Assembly (NCBI RefSeq): GCF_014858005.1
Contig: NZ_JACYOT010000004.1
Location: forward strand, 1-64,000
DNA length: 64,000 nucleotides
Direction of reading: 5' to 3'
From: Propioniciclava soli
Lineage (GTDB): Bacteria; Actinomycetota; Actinomycetes; Propionibacteriales; Propionibacteriaceae
Shown: in pieces, positions 8,891 to 17,270 of the stretch
Layout: each line of letters starts with the position of its first letter
Position numbering within the stretch: the first letter of the stretch is position 1
The notes under the pieces: model-generated
Seen by the model: only the letters and a program-made list of their open reading frames with translations
The model's database searches: none
What the model was told of the DNA's origin: nothing
Translations under genes and position numbers: made by a program

Positions 8891-9825
8891 TGGTCGGCCC
8901 GGAGGCGCTGGACGTGCTCGCGAAGGCGGGCCGCGGCTGGCGGCTGAATCACGCCGCGATGCTGCTCGCTGAGGGCGGCGTGCCCGTGTTTCCCTGCGCG
9001 CCGGGCGGCAAGACCCCGATCACTCGCCACGGCCACTTGGATGCCACGACGGATCGGCGGCAGGTGCGTGCGTGGTGGCGCCTGCATCCGTGGGCGAACA
9101 TCGGCATCCCGACCGGCGCCGCGTCGGGCCTGGTCGTGGTCGATGTCGATGTGCATGGCCCGGTCGATGGCCTGCGGGCGTTCGTCCGTGCCTGCGACGC
9201 GGGTCTGCTCAAGGGGTGGGGTCTGCTGGTGAGCACTCCGACCGGCGGGCAGCACGCCTACTTCCCGGCAATCCCGCGGGTGGAACAGCGGTCCTGGCAG
9301 GCCGGCAGCGCGGGTATCGACTTCCGTGGCGACGGCGGCTACATCATCGCCCCGCCTTCGATCCGCATCATCGACGGCATCGCCGGCCGGTACAAGGTCG
9401 GGGGCGGCAAATACCTCGGCCAGCCGTTGCCTGTGGACTCGGACCGGTTGCGGGACTTCCTGGACCCGCGCCCCATCCCGACCCATCCCGTCGTACCTGC
9501 TCGGGATCGTGATGGGGCGGATGCTGATCGGTTGGCGGCGTGGCTGGGCCGGCAAGCGACCGACCGGAACCTGAAACTGTTCTGGGCCTCGTGCCGTCTC
9601 GCCGAAGGCGGCGTGCCCGTCGCCGACGCGGTGGATGCGATTGTCACCGCGGCGCAGTCGGACTTCGGCGAGCGGGAAATCACCCGCACCGTCTACAGCG
9701 CCTACCGAAGCGTCGGCGCGGGAGCCCGCCAGCGCGAACCCGCCGACGCTCCTGGCTCATCTGGCGATGGGTTCGCTCGCTGTGATCGAGCCGCGCCACC
9801 ATCCGCATCGCGGGGGTTGTCGTGA
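8890..9825 (+). CDS. Bifunctional DNA primase/polymerase (prim-pol)
   Basis: This 311-residue protein belongs to the archaeo-eukaryotic primase superfamily, prim-pol type. It shows the N-terminal PVFPCAPGGKTPIT motif, a metal-binding DVD at 85-87 (LVVVDVDVHG), the TPTGGQH motif ending at H122, and an acidic residue at D144 in GIDFRGDGGYIIAPPS. The C-terminal part (LAAWLGRQATDRNLKLFWA...) is a short helical region like PriCT, and there is no helicase domain. It probably primes the complementary strand after transfer or supports plasmid-like replication of the excised ICE. It starts in an ATGA overlap and ends in a GTGA overlap. Confidence 0.88.
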   Translation: MVGPEALDVLAKAGRGWRLNHAAMLLAEGGVPVFPCAPGGKTPITRHGHLDATTDRRQVRAWWRLHPWANIGIPTGAASGLVVVDVDVHGPVDGLRAFVRACDAGLLKGWGLLVSTPTGGQHAYFPAIPRVEQRSWQAGSAGIDFRGDGGYIIAPPSIRIIDGIAGRYKVGGGKYLGQPLPVDSDRLRDFLDPRPIPTHPVVPARDRDGADADRLAAWLGRQATDRNLKLFWASCRLAEGGVPVADAVDAIVTAAQSDFGEREITRTVYSAYRSVGAGARQREPADAPGSSGDGFARCDRAAPPSASRGLS

Positions 9826-10523
9826 TCGTGTGGCGGGGCCGCAGGTGGGCGGTCATCACCTCGGTCGTCGGGACCGTGTTCATCGCGGCCGGCGCGTTCT
9901 GGCTGTCCTTCACCGCACTGGCTGACCTCGCCCGCCGCGCCGGTATCGGGGAAGGGCAGGCCTGGGCTTGGCCGTTGATCGTCGATGGCGTGATCGTCGT
10001 CTCGACCGTCGCGGTGGTCGCGCTCGCGGGTGAACGGGCGGCTTGGTATCCGTGGACGCTGCTGATCGGCGGTGCCGCAGTGTCGGTGACCGCGAACGCG
10101 CTGCACGCGATCGTCGCCGCCGACGCCGACGTACCCGCCGGACTCGCGGCGGCGGTCGCGGCCGTCCCGCCCGTGGTGCTGCTGGCCTCGACCCATCTGA
10201 CCGTCGTCCTCATCCGCACCACCACCCAACCCGCCGCCGAAGCCGCCACGGTTCGTGAGCCGGTCGCGCTCGAAGTCGCGCCGACCGAACCGCCTGTCGT
10301 GGCTTCACCGACGCCGGAGCTGGCGCGGCTCGTCCCTGTCGAGGTGCCGGATCGTCGGGTGCGGGCGGTCGAGCTGCGGGAGTCGGGGTGGTCGAACAAG
10401 AAGATCGCCCGGTCGCTCGATGTGCATCCCTCGACGGTGGGCCGCTGGTTCGCCGGCGCGCACCACCCCGATGAGCCCGAGCAACCACGCTCTGAGGCGA
10501 TCTTCGAGGGAGCGAGACCATGA
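9822..10523 (+). CDS. DUF2637 membrane protein with C-terminal HTH
   Basis: This 233-residue protein has four membrane helices in residues 1-130, in the DUF2637 arrangement known from actinobacterial plasmid-spread proteins. After a proline-rich linker, residues 170-215 form a helix-turn-helix resembling resolvase or transposase domains (VELRESGWSNKKIARSLDVHPSTVGRWF). It may therefore tether DNA to the membrane. The GTG start overlaps the prim-pol stop, and its own stop overlaps the next ATG. The family call is good; the tethering role is inferred from the fusion. Confidence 0.75.
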   Translation: MIVWRGRRWAVITSVVGTVFIAAGAFWLSFTALADLARRAGIGEGQAWAWPLIVDGVIVVSTVAVVALAGERAAWYPWTLLIGGAAVSVTANALHAIVAADADVPAGLAAAVAAVPPVVLLASTHLTVVLIRTTTQPAAEAATVREPVALEVAPTEPPVVASPTPELARLVPVEVPDRRVRAVELRESGWSNKKIARSLDVHPSTVGRWFAGAHHPDEPEQPRSEAIFEGARP

Positions 10524-10927
10524 GCACCGACGACCTGATGCGCGAGCAACCACCCCGCCGCATCGACCCCGAACAGACAAAGCAGCCCGACACCGAAGCA
10601 GCCGAGGCGGCGAAGGTGGCGGGGACGCCGGACGCGGTCAAGCAGCACGCGGCCCGCCGCGACGCGGTGCGAGAGCGCATGGATCAGGTCCGCGGCCGGG
10701 GCGTGGAGTGGGTACGCCCGACCGATCTGATCGTGCGTTCCAGCGGAACGCTGGCGGGGCGTGGGATCGAGTTCAACAGCGAGCAGGGCCGCCGGTTCCG
10801 CTCGACGCTGGCGACGGGGACGCGGTCGGTGTCGGAGCGGGCGAGGCGGTTGCCTCCGTTGTCGGCGTTCGGTCGTCGCGGCCAGCACGTCGAGGGTCCG
10901 GCGCGGTCCGGGGTCGGGATGAGGTAA
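10520..10927 (+). CDS. ICE protein of unknown function
   Basis: This 135-residue soluble protein has no membrane segment. The first 50 residues are acidic and Gln/Asp-rich. The rest is strongly basic, with arginine-rich helices (AARRDAVRERMDQVRGRG, RFRSTLATGTRSVSERARRL). Charge and position fit a DNA-binding accessory factor, but no motif proves it. It begins in an ATGA overlap with the DUF2637 gene, so it is translationally coupled. I do not recognise the family. Confidence 0.6.
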   Translation: MSTDDLMREQPPRRIDPEQTKQPDTEAAEAAKVAGTPDAVKQHAARRDAVRERMDQVRGRGVEWVRPTDLIVRSSGTLAGRGIEFNSEQGRRFRSTLATGTRSVSERARRLPPLSAFGRRGQHVEGPARSGVGMR

Positions 10928-11019
10928 CGGGGTGGTGATGAGTCATGGACACCCAGCACGGCGGGGTGACGGTCGCCAGGAGCGACCGGCGCACCTGCCT
11001 GCCAGGAGGTGCCCCAACC

Positions 11020-11880
11020 ATGACTTCAACCACGACCACGGCGACCGATCCTGCGGGTGAGGACTACACCAGCGGTGAGGGCCTGCGTGCTCTGCTGAAC
11101 CGGCTCCACGACGCCGGCCCCGGAGCGTGGGAGCACGACCCGGTAGCCGCCGAGCTGATGGCCTATTCGGCGGAGAAGTACACGCCGCTGGCGCGCAAGC
11201 ACGGCCTGGACCCGTGGGAGGCCGCATCGGCGGCGTTCGACGTGATGCGCACCCGCGCGGCCCGCGAGGCCGACGACCCCTGGGCCGTGGTCACTCATGC
11301 GGTGCGGATCACCTGCATCGCTGAAGAGCGCGGCCAAGGGCTGCTGTGCTCGGTGCATCAGGCGCGGCGTCCGCATGTCTCTTGCTTCCACGACCCCGAA
11401 CGGCTCTCCGAGCGCGAGAACGCGCTGTCGGATTACCACCCGGCGTTTCACGTCGCCGACCCCCACCACCACGACGACGAGGTGGATGCGGATGTGGGTG
11501 AGCCGGCGTCGGTGACTAGCGCGGTGGAGGACGCGATCTTGTTGTTCATGCTGTTGGGCTGGCCCGAGGGCACCGCCCGGCCGGCGATCGAGCACGTCTG
11601 CGAAGCCCTCGCCCGGATCGGGTCACGCACCGGCACCTATGAAGCCTTGCGCCGTGACCGGCACGCCCGCGCCCTGCTCGATGTCCCCGCCGCCTCGTGG
11701 ACGGTGCTGTTGCGGGTGCTGCTGGGCCGGACGACTCCCGGATATGGGGCGACCGGCGAAGGCCGCGGCATCCTGCTGCGGCTGCTGATCGGTGAGGGCC
11801 TGCCCGTGCTGCTGGGCGATGACGGGCTTGTGGCGACCATCAGCCACGCCGCACCCCACACCCGACGTAGGGGTGCGTGA
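11020..11880 (+). CDS. ICE protein of unknown function, helical, sigma-region-2-like segment
   Basis: This 286-residue protein is encoded from ATG 11020, chosen because it follows a strong ribosome site (CAGGAGGT). An upstream in-frame ATG at 10945 has none. Residues 45-105 (LARKHGLDPWEAASAAFDVM...DDPWAVVTHAV) loosely resemble sigma-70 region 2, and a His/Asp-rich stretch (ADPHHHDDE) lies mid-protein. The C-terminal half is helical with no membrane segment. It sits directly upstream of and overlaps the ParB-like gene. A role in ICE gene control or replication is possible but not demonstrated. Confidence 0.6.
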   Translation: MTSTTTTATDPAGEDYTSGEGLRALLNRLHDAGPGAWEHDPVAAELMAYSAEKYTPLARKHGLDPWEAASAAFDVMRTRAAREADDPWAVVTHAVRITCIAEERGQGLLCSVHQARRPHVSCFHDPERLSERENALSDYHPAFHVADPHHHDDEVDADVGEPASVTSAVEDAILLFMLLGWPEGTARPAIEHVCEALARIGSRTGTYEALRRDRHARALLDVPAASWTVLLRVLLGRTTPGYGATGEGRGILLRLLIGEGLPVLLGDDGLVATISHAAPHTRRRGA

Positions 11881-12872
11881 TGACCGCGGCGACGGGGCAC
11901 ATCGAACTCGACCGGACCGTCGAGTCGATCCAGGTCGGCCGCCGCCACCGCCGAGACCTCGGTGACCTCGATGCGCTCGCGGCGTCGATCGAGCGGGACG
12001 GGCTGCTGCAACCCATCACCATCACCCCAGACGGGTTGCTGGTGTGCGGGGTGCGGCGGCTTGCGGCGATCCGGCAACTCGGCTGGCGCACCGTCAACGT
12101 CTGGGTGCGCTCGTCCATCTCGGACAGGTTGGGGCACCTGCTGGCCGAGCAGGACGACAACCAGCTCCACAAGATCCTCTCCCCGCTGGAAGCGGCTGGC
12201 CTGTACCGCGAAATCAAGGAACTCATGGCCGAGGACGCCGCCCACCGCGACCAGGCGACGCAGTTCTCGACGGAGAATCAGCCCCGGTGGAACGGGGGTG
12301 GAAACTGTCCACCCCCGTTGACCCCGCCCGGCAAGGTCCGCGAGCAGGCCGCCGCGATGATCCCCGGTGCCCCCTCCTACAAGACGATGGACAAGATCGG
12401 CTACCTGCAACACCTCGCCACCGACCCCGACACCCCTGAGCCGCTGCGGGCTGAGGCGCAGGCGGGGTTGGTGCAGATCGAGGCCGGCGGGCCGGTCGAT
12501 CCGGTGTACCAGCGCATCCGCGACATCCACCAAGCCGCCGCCGACGCGCATCTGCACGACCTGGCCGAACAGGCATTGGCTCGCGTGGACGCCCAGACGA
12601 AGGAGCAGAAGGGCAAGAAGAAGAGGGCGAAGAAGCCGACCCCGGCTGCGCCGGTGCCGGATGCCCGGTATGCGGTGCGGGCGTTCGTGCTGACCTGGAC
12701 GGAACTTGACTCGTGGTGGCTGCACTACGACCTGGACGAGCTCGCGGCCCAGCTCACCGACGAGCAGGCCGAAGCGTTCTACGCGACTGCCGAAGGCACC
12801 CGCCGGTTCGCCACCGACCTCCACGCCGCGCGGCAACAAGAACCCGCGACCCCACGGCTGCGCGCGCTCTGA
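11877..12872 (+). CDS. ParB-like nuclease-domain protein
   Basis: This 331-residue protein has a ParB N-terminal domain in residues 10-95: the box DLDALAASIERDGLLQPITIT, the CGVRRLAAIRQLGW motif equivalent to the GERR loop, and a following AEQDDNQLHKILSPLEAAGLYREI helix. A Lys-rich linker (KEQKGKKKRAKK) separates it from a C-terminal helical domain. No ParA partner is encoded nearby, so it is more likely a replication or stability factor for the excised ICE. GTG 11877 or ATG 11880 could be the start; both overlap the previous stop. Confidence 0.8.
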   Translation: MMTAATGHIELDRTVESIQVGRRHRRDLGDLDALAASIERDGLLQPITITPDGLLVCGVRRLAAIRQLGWRTVNVWVRSSISDRLGHLLAEQDDNQLHKILSPLEAAGLYREIKELMAEDAAHRDQATQFSTENQPRWNGGGNCPPPLTPPGKVREQAAAMIPGAPSYKTMDKIGYLQHLATDPDTPEPLRAEAQAGLVQIEAGGPVDPVYQRIRDIHQAAADAHLHDLAEQALARVDAQTKEQKGKKKRAKKPTPAAPVPDARYAVRAFVLTWTELDSWWLHYDLDELAAQLTDEQAEAFYATAEGTRRFATDLHAARQQEPATPRLRAL

Positions 12873-12892
12873 GGCCGAAGCCCGAGGCGGTC

Positions 12893-12913
12893 GGGGTGCA
12901 CCTGACGGGCATG
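12893..12913 (+). repeat. Start-site box 1 (GGGGTGCACCTG, 6 nt, ATG)
   Basis: GGGGTGCACCTG at 12893-12904 is followed by six bases and the ATG of the TcpC-like gene, replacing a normal ribosome-binding site. Near-identical boxes occur before the genes at 20231 and 34518, and a copy without an ATG lies at 15544. The core GGTGCACC is palindromic. Confidence 0.6.
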
Positions 12914-13591
12914 AAGACTTCTCCCTCTCCGTCGTTTCCGCGTGGCCGCCTGATCGCGCTCATCGCCGCCGGCCTGGCGCTGCTGATCCTCGCCGGGGTC
13001 GGCATCTACGGCCTCATCCTCGGCCCCCGCACCACCAACACCCCGGCACCCGAACCCGCGCCGTCGCCGTCTCACACGCTGACGGCGCCCGGGCCGTCGT
13101 TGCCTCGGCTGCCGGTCGTTCCCCGGTCGGCGGACCCGGAGACGTTCGCCCGCAACGTCGCGGAGGCGATCTTCGCGTGGGACACCATCAGCGGCCTCAT
13201 GCCCCTGGACTACACCGCGGCGATCCTCAGTGTCGGTGACCCGTCCGGCATCGAACAAACCGGCCTCGCCTCCGACCTCGCGACCTATCTGCCGACGCGG
13301 GAGGCGTGGATCGAGCTGCGCAAGCACGAGACCCGCCAACACCTCACCATCGACCGCGCGGTCGTGCCCGAGGCGTGGGGTGACGCCGTGGCGCAGGCAC
13401 AACCGGGGCAGATCGCGCCGGGCACGACCGCGTTCACGATCGAGGGCACCCGGCACCGCAACGGCCTCTGGAACGGCGAGCCCGTCACGAGCGAGCACGC
13501 GGTGTCGTTCACCGTGTTCATCGTCTGCGCCCCGGCCTATCCGACCTGTCACCTGTTGCGGCTGTCCCAGATCGACAACCCACTGCGATGA
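12911..13591 (+). CDS. TcpC/VirB8-like conjugal transfer protein
   Basis: This 226-residue protein has one N-terminal membrane helix (LIALIAAGLALLILAGVGIYG, about 14-34), a proline/serine-rich linker and an extracytoplasmic domain of about 150 residues. That architecture and its position at the head of the secretion genes match the VirB8-like TcpC group of Gram-positive conjugation systems. It was preferred to a longer upstream frame because of the conserved box and the N-terminal helix. The family call rests on architecture and context. Confidence 0.65.
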   Translation: MKTSPSPSFPRGRLIALIAAGLALLILAGVGIYGLILGPRTTNTPAPEPAPSPSHTLTAPGPSLPRLPVVPRSADPETFARNVAEAIFAWDTISGLMPLDYTAAILSVGDPSGIEQTGLASDLATYLPTREAWIELRKHETRQHLTIDRAVVPEAWGDAVAQAQPGQIAPGTTAFTIEGTRHRNGLWNGEPVTSEHAVSFTVFIVCAPAYPTCHLLRLSQIDNPLR

Positions 13592-13604
13592 GGGCGGGCG
13601 TCTC

Positions 13605-15215
13605 GTGTTCAAGAAGTTCGCTGTCCTCGCGCTCGCCGCGCTGTTCTTCGGCCCGGCCATGCTTCTGCTGGCGATCGGGGTGCTGATGAACCCCGCCGCC
13701 ATCGCCGCCTGCACCACCACCGGCACCCTCTCGGTCGGCAACGTCCCCGACAGCCTCCAAGTCACCACCGCGGACGGCTACACCTTCACCCTGAACAAGC
13801 GACAGCTCACCCACGCCGCGACGATCATCACTGTCGGCGGCCGGATCGACGGCGTGGGCCGGCCCGGGGTGAAGGTCGCGCTCATGGCGGCGCTCACCGA
13901 GTCCACGCTGCGGATGCTCAGCAACACCGGCACCTACCCCGAGTCCGCGAACTACCCCAACGACGGCAACGGCGGCGACCACGACTCCCTCGGGTTGTTC
14001 CAGATGCGCCCGCAATCAGGGTGGGGCACCGTCGCAGAGTTGATGGACCCGAACTACCAAGCCGCCGCGTTCTTCGGCGGCCCGGACGGCCCGAACTACC
14101 CGAGCCCGCGCGGACTCTTGGACATTCCCGGCTGGGAACGGATGGACCCTGGCGAGGCTGCACAGTCGGTCGAGGTCAGTGCGTTTCCCGACAGGTATCG
14201 CAACTACGCGCCCGTGGCTGATGCGATCCTCGACACCCTCACTCGTACCGGCGGGCGTGGCGGCCCCGTCGTCGGCGTGGCCGAATCGTCGCGCGTGGTG
14301 TTCCCGCTGCCGGAGGGGACGTGGGTCAAGACCGACGGGTTCGGGCCGCGTATCCATCCGATCACCGGCGAGCACTCCTTCCACACCGGCCTGGACCTGG
14401 CCGCCCCGGCCGACACGTCGATCCTCGCCGCCGCAGACGGCACCGTGACGGTCGCCGAGTTCAGCGGTGGCTACGGCGGGCTCATCGTCATCGAGCACAC
14501 CATCGACGGCGAGACCGTCGCGACCGCCTACGCGCACATGTGGCAGGCCGGCATCCTCGTCCATGTCGGCGACCACGTGAGCGCCGGACAGCACATCGGC
14601 GATGTCGGGACATCCGGCATGTCCACCGGCAACCATTTGCACTTCGAGGTCCGCCCCGGCGGCACCAACGGCGAAGCGATCGACCCGGCGAAGTGGCTCA
14701 ACGACCACGGCGCGGCGAACCTTCCTGAAGCCGCTTCCGGGCCGGCCGCGGGTTGCCAGTCCGGTACGGCTGGCGCGCCCACACCGTTGACGGGTGACCC
14801 GGATCAGATGGTGGACGACCCCACCAGCAACGGGAAGATCACCGCGCGGCTCGCGCACCTCATCGCCCAGACCAAAGCCGCGTTCCCCGACACCGGCTGG
14901 GGCTGCTACTCACCGCGCCCCGGCACCAAGTCGGAGCACCCGCTCGGGCGGGCGTGCGACATCACCTTCGGCAACGCCATCGGCCACTACCCGACACCGG
15001 GCCAGTTGGAAGCCGGCTGGAAGGTCACCAACTGGATGAAAGACAACGCCGAAGTGCTCGGGGTCGAGTACCTGATCTGGCAAGGCAAAATCTGGTCCCT
15101 CGCCCGCGACGACCAAGGGTGGCGGCCCTACAACGGCGGCGGGATGCACGACCCCGGCAACGTCACCGGCGGCCACTACGACCACCTGCACGTCACCGTG
15201 AAAGCAGGTGCGTGA
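13605..15215 (+). CDS. Conjugation cell-wall hydrolase (lysozyme-like plus M23 peptidase)
   Basis: This 536-residue secreted or anchored protein (one N-terminal hydrophobic helix) opens the peptidoglycan for the transfer channel. Residues 60-210 carry a lysozyme-like region with catalytic-type Glu in MAALTESTLRM and the DSLGLFQMRPQSGWG motif. Residues 240-360 are an M23 peptidase with the zinc motifs HTGLDLA and GNHLHFEVRPGG. The last 130 residues resemble a M15/ARB-type C-terminal domain ending in GGHYDHLHVTV. GTG 13605 gives a clean signal segment (MFKKFAVLALAALFFG). The stop overlaps the next ATG. Confidence 0.85.
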   Translation: MFKKFAVLALAALFFGPAMLLLAIGVLMNPAAIAACTTTGTLSVGNVPDSLQVTTADGYTFTLNKRQLTHAATIITVGGRIDGVGRPGVKVALMAALTESTLRMLSNTGTYPESANYPNDGNGGDHDSLGLFQMRPQSGWGTVAELMDPNYQAAAFFGGPDGPNYPSPRGLLDIPGWERMDPGEAAQSVEVSAFPDRYRNYAPVADAILDTLTRTGGRGGPVVGVAESSRVVFPLPEGTWVKTDGFGPRIHPITGEHSFHTGLDLAAPADTSILAAADGTVTVAEFSGGYGGLIVIEHTIDGETVATAYAHMWQAGILVHVGDHVSAGQHIGDVGTSGMSTGNHLHFEVRPGGTNGEAIDPAKWLNDHGAANLPEAASGPAAGCQSGTAGAPTPLTGDPDQMVDDPTSNGKITARLAHLIAQTKAAFPDTGWGCYSPRPGTKSEHPLGRACDITFGNAIGHYPTPGQLEAGWKVTNWMKDNAEVLGVEYLIWQGKIWSLARDDQGWRPYNGGGMHDPGNVTGGHYDHLHVTVKAGA

Positions 15216-15481
15216 TGGACGTGTTCCCGGACTTCGACGGCCTGGCAGGGATCGGTGATCTGAAACAGGTCGTCGGTGCGCTGTTCATGTTCGTACTCAT
15301 CATCGCCGTACTCATGCTGATCGTCTCCGCGATCTGCTGGGCCGTCGCCGCCGCACACGGCAACTACTCCGCCGCCGCCAAGGGAAGAGTCGGGGTGCTC
15401 GTCGCCCTCGGAGCCGCCGTGCTCGCCGGTGGCGGGGTGGCGTGGATGAACTGGCTCATCGCACTCGGCCAACGACTCTGA
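15215..15481 (+). CDS. DUF6112-like small membrane protein
   Basis: This 88-residue protein has two hydrophobic helices (LFMFVLIIAVLMLIVSAICW and VGVLVALGAAVLAGGGVAW) separated by a short basic loop. The size and hairpin topology resemble small channel subunits of the VirB2/VirB3 class, and the sequence fits DUF6112. It starts in a TGATG overlap with the hydrolase gene. A paralog follows after a terminator. Confidence 0.7.
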   Translation: MDVFPDFDGLAGIGDLKQVVGALFMFVLIIAVLMLIVSAICWAVAAAHGNYSAAAKGRVGVLVALGAAVLAGGGVAWMNWLIALGQRL

Positions 15482-15493
15482 CCCTCCCCATCT

Positions 15494-15517
15494 GGCCCGC
15501 CCCTCTCGGGGCGGGCC
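15494..15517 (+). terminator. Perfect 10-bp hairpin terminator
   Basis: GGCCCGCCCC (15494-15503), loop TCTC, GGGGCGGGCC (15508-15517), then TTC. It lies 12 bp past the stop of the first DUF6112-like gene and separates it from the paralog. Confidence 0.8.
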
Positions 15518-15543
15518 TTCGCTATGCCTGGGTGTTGGTGGTC

Positions 15544-15555
15544 GGGGTGCACCTG
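15544..15555 (+). repeat. Start-site box 2, without ATG
   Basis: GGGGTGCACCTG repeats the box seen at 12893; 16 bases including the preceding GGTC are identical. Here it is followed by TGGACAGAAG rather than an ATG. A GTG beginning at 15555 is the only start near it. Confidence 0.5.
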
Positions 15556-15593
15556 TGGACAGAAGCAACCCTCAGCGTGAATGGAGAACCGTC

Positions 15594-15863
15594 GTGATCG
15601 ACATCAACCCCAATGGCACCGGCCTTCCCGGTATCGAACAGCTCCGCACCATCGTCGGGGCCGTGATGACGGTGGGCCTGATCCTGGCCGTCCTCGCCCT
15701 GATCGTCTCGGCGATCGTGTGGGCCTACGGCGCGAACAGCTCCAACCCGCACTTGGCGGGGAGGGGAAAGATCGGCGTCCTCGTCTCCTGCGGCGCGGCG
15801 ATCATCTGCGGCGCGAGCGTCGCGCTCATCAACTTCTTCTGGGGCGTCGGCCAAGCCGTCTGA
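15594..15863 (+). CDS. DUF6112-like small membrane protein (paralog)
   Basis: This 89-residue two-helix membrane protein resembles its neighbour at 15215 in layout: a short polar N-terminus with GLPGIEQLRTIVGAV, helix 1 (MTVGLILAVLALIVSAIVW), a glycine/lysine loop (GRGKIGVLV) and helix 2. Start GTG 15594 has GGAGA eight bases upstream. A GTG at 15555 beside box 2 would add 13 residues. Duplicated small membrane subunits just ahead of a VirB6-like gene suggest channel components. Confidence 0.7.
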   Translation: MIDINPNGTGLPGIEQLRTIVGAVMTVGLILAVLALIVSAIVWAYGANSSNPHLAGRGKIGVLVSCGAAIICGASVALINFFWGVGQAV

Positions 15864-15893
15864 GCGCAGTCCGCAAGGAAGGCAGGTCTTGTC

Positions 15894-17267
15894 ATGGGCA
15901 TTTGCGATGTCCCGGTGATTTCCACCGTCTGCGACGTGGCCGGCGAAGCCGCCGCCACGCTGGTGTCGGCCCCGTTCGACTGGTTGGCCAGCGCGATGGG
16001 CGGCGCGGCCGGGTGGCTGTTCGAGGCCGTCTGGACGGTCTTCGACACCACCACGCTCGTGGACGTGCAGCGGCCCGGATTCGTGTCGGTGTTCAACCTC
16101 GTGTTCGGCATCGCCGTGTTCGTGATGCTGCTGTTCTTCTGCTTGCAGCTCATCACCGGCATGATCCGCCGCGACCCCACCGCCCTCACCCGGGCCGCGC
16201 TCGGGTTGGGGAAATCCGTGCTCGGTTCCTTCGTGGTCATCACCTTGACCGCGTTACTGCTGGAAATCACCGACCAGCTCTGCGTCGGCATTATCCAGGC
16301 CGCAGGCGAGACCACCGAGACGATGGGCGACAAGATCGCCGCCCTCGTCCTGGCGCTGTCCGGGCTGTCCATCGCCGCGCCCGGTGTCGGGGCGATCATC
16401 ATGATCTTCCTGGCCGGCCTGGCGATCGCCTCGGCGGCGATCGTGTGGCTGTCGCTGCTGATCCGCAAGTCGCTACTGCTGGTCGCGGTCGCCCTGGCTC
16501 CGCTGGCGTTCTCCGGCTCGTCGTGGGATGCGGCACGCGGCTGGGTCGGCAAGTGGGCCATGTTCGTCAGCGCCCTGATCTTGTCCAAGCTCGTGCTGGT
16601 CGTGATCTTCCTCGTCGCGATCACGCAGGTCGCCGCACCGATCGACGTCGACCTGGCCTCGGTGTCCGATCCGCTGTCAGGGATCGTGCTCATGGCGTTG
16701 GCGGGGTTCGCCCCGTATCTGACGTATCGGTTCCTCGCGTTCGTCGGCACCGACTACTACGGGCAGGCCGGTGCGGAGGATGACGCCAAGCGGGCACTGA
16801 ACCGTCCCATCCCGGTGCCGTCGAAGCCGTCCGGTGACGGGCCGAAGAAGGTACTCGACGGCCAGACCAGCGGCGACGGCGGCGGAGGTTCGGGAGGCGG
16901 TGCGGGTGCGCCGCCGAAGCCCACCTCGACCGCTGGAAGCGGCGGTGCAGGTGCTGCCGGCGCGGGAGCTGGTGCGAGCGGGAGTGCCGGTGCTGGTGCC
17001 AGTGCCGGAGCAGGGGCGGGAGCGGGTGCGGGGGCTGCTGCTGCGGGTCCGGCGGCTGCGGTCGTGGTCGGTGCGCAGGTGGTGAAGGGTGCCGCGACGG
17101 CGGGGCCGAAGGCCGGGACGGCGTTGGCGGGTGAGGCCGAGACGGCCGCTGCCGGTGCCGGGCAGGCCAGCGCGCCGCCACCGCACTCGACGTCTGCGCC
17201 GACCGCGCCACCGAGCCCACGCCCGGCCACCCCGACCCCGCCCGCGCCCAAGCCGACGAAGGAGTGA
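15894..17267 (+). CDS. VirB6/TrbL-like conjugal transfer membrane protein
   Basis: This 457-residue polytopic protein has about six membrane helices in residues 30-290, including long segments at VFNLVFGIAVFVMLLFFCLQL and VGAIIMIFLAGLAIASAAIVW. That fits the VirB6/TrbL channel component of type IV secretion. Residues 300-457 are a soluble low-complexity tail rich in Gly, Ala and Pro. ATG 15894 has a strong ribosome site (AAGGAAGG). It probably forms the inner-membrane pore with the adjacent small proteins. Confidence 0.75.
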   Translation: MGICDVPVISTVCDVAGEAAATLVSAPFDWLASAMGGAAGWLFEAVWTVFDTTTLVDVQRPGFVSVFNLVFGIAVFVMLLFFCLQLITGMIRRDPTALTRAALGLGKSVLGSFVVITLTALLLEITDQLCVGIIQAAGETTETMGDKIAALVLALSGLSIAAPGVGAIIMIFLAGLAIASAAIVWLSLLIRKSLLLVAVALAPLAFSGSSWDAARGWVGKWAMFVSALILSKLVLVVIFLVAITQVAAPIDVDLASVSDPLSGIVLMALAGFAPYLTYRFLAFVGTDYYGQAGAEDDAKRALNRPIPVPSKPSGDGPKKVLDGQTSGDGGGGSGGGAGAPPKPTSTAGSGGAGAAGAGAGASGSAGAGASAGAGAGAGAGAAAAGPAAAVVVGAQVVKGAATAGPKAGTALAGEAETAAAGAGQASAPPPHSTSAPTAPPSPRPATPTPPAPKPTKE

Positions 17268-17270
17268 CCG

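Noticed and set aside
12713-12910. Longer start for the TcpC-like protein
   Set aside because: The upstream part overlaps the ParB-like gene in another frame and lacks a ribosome site. The box and membrane helix favour ATG 12911.
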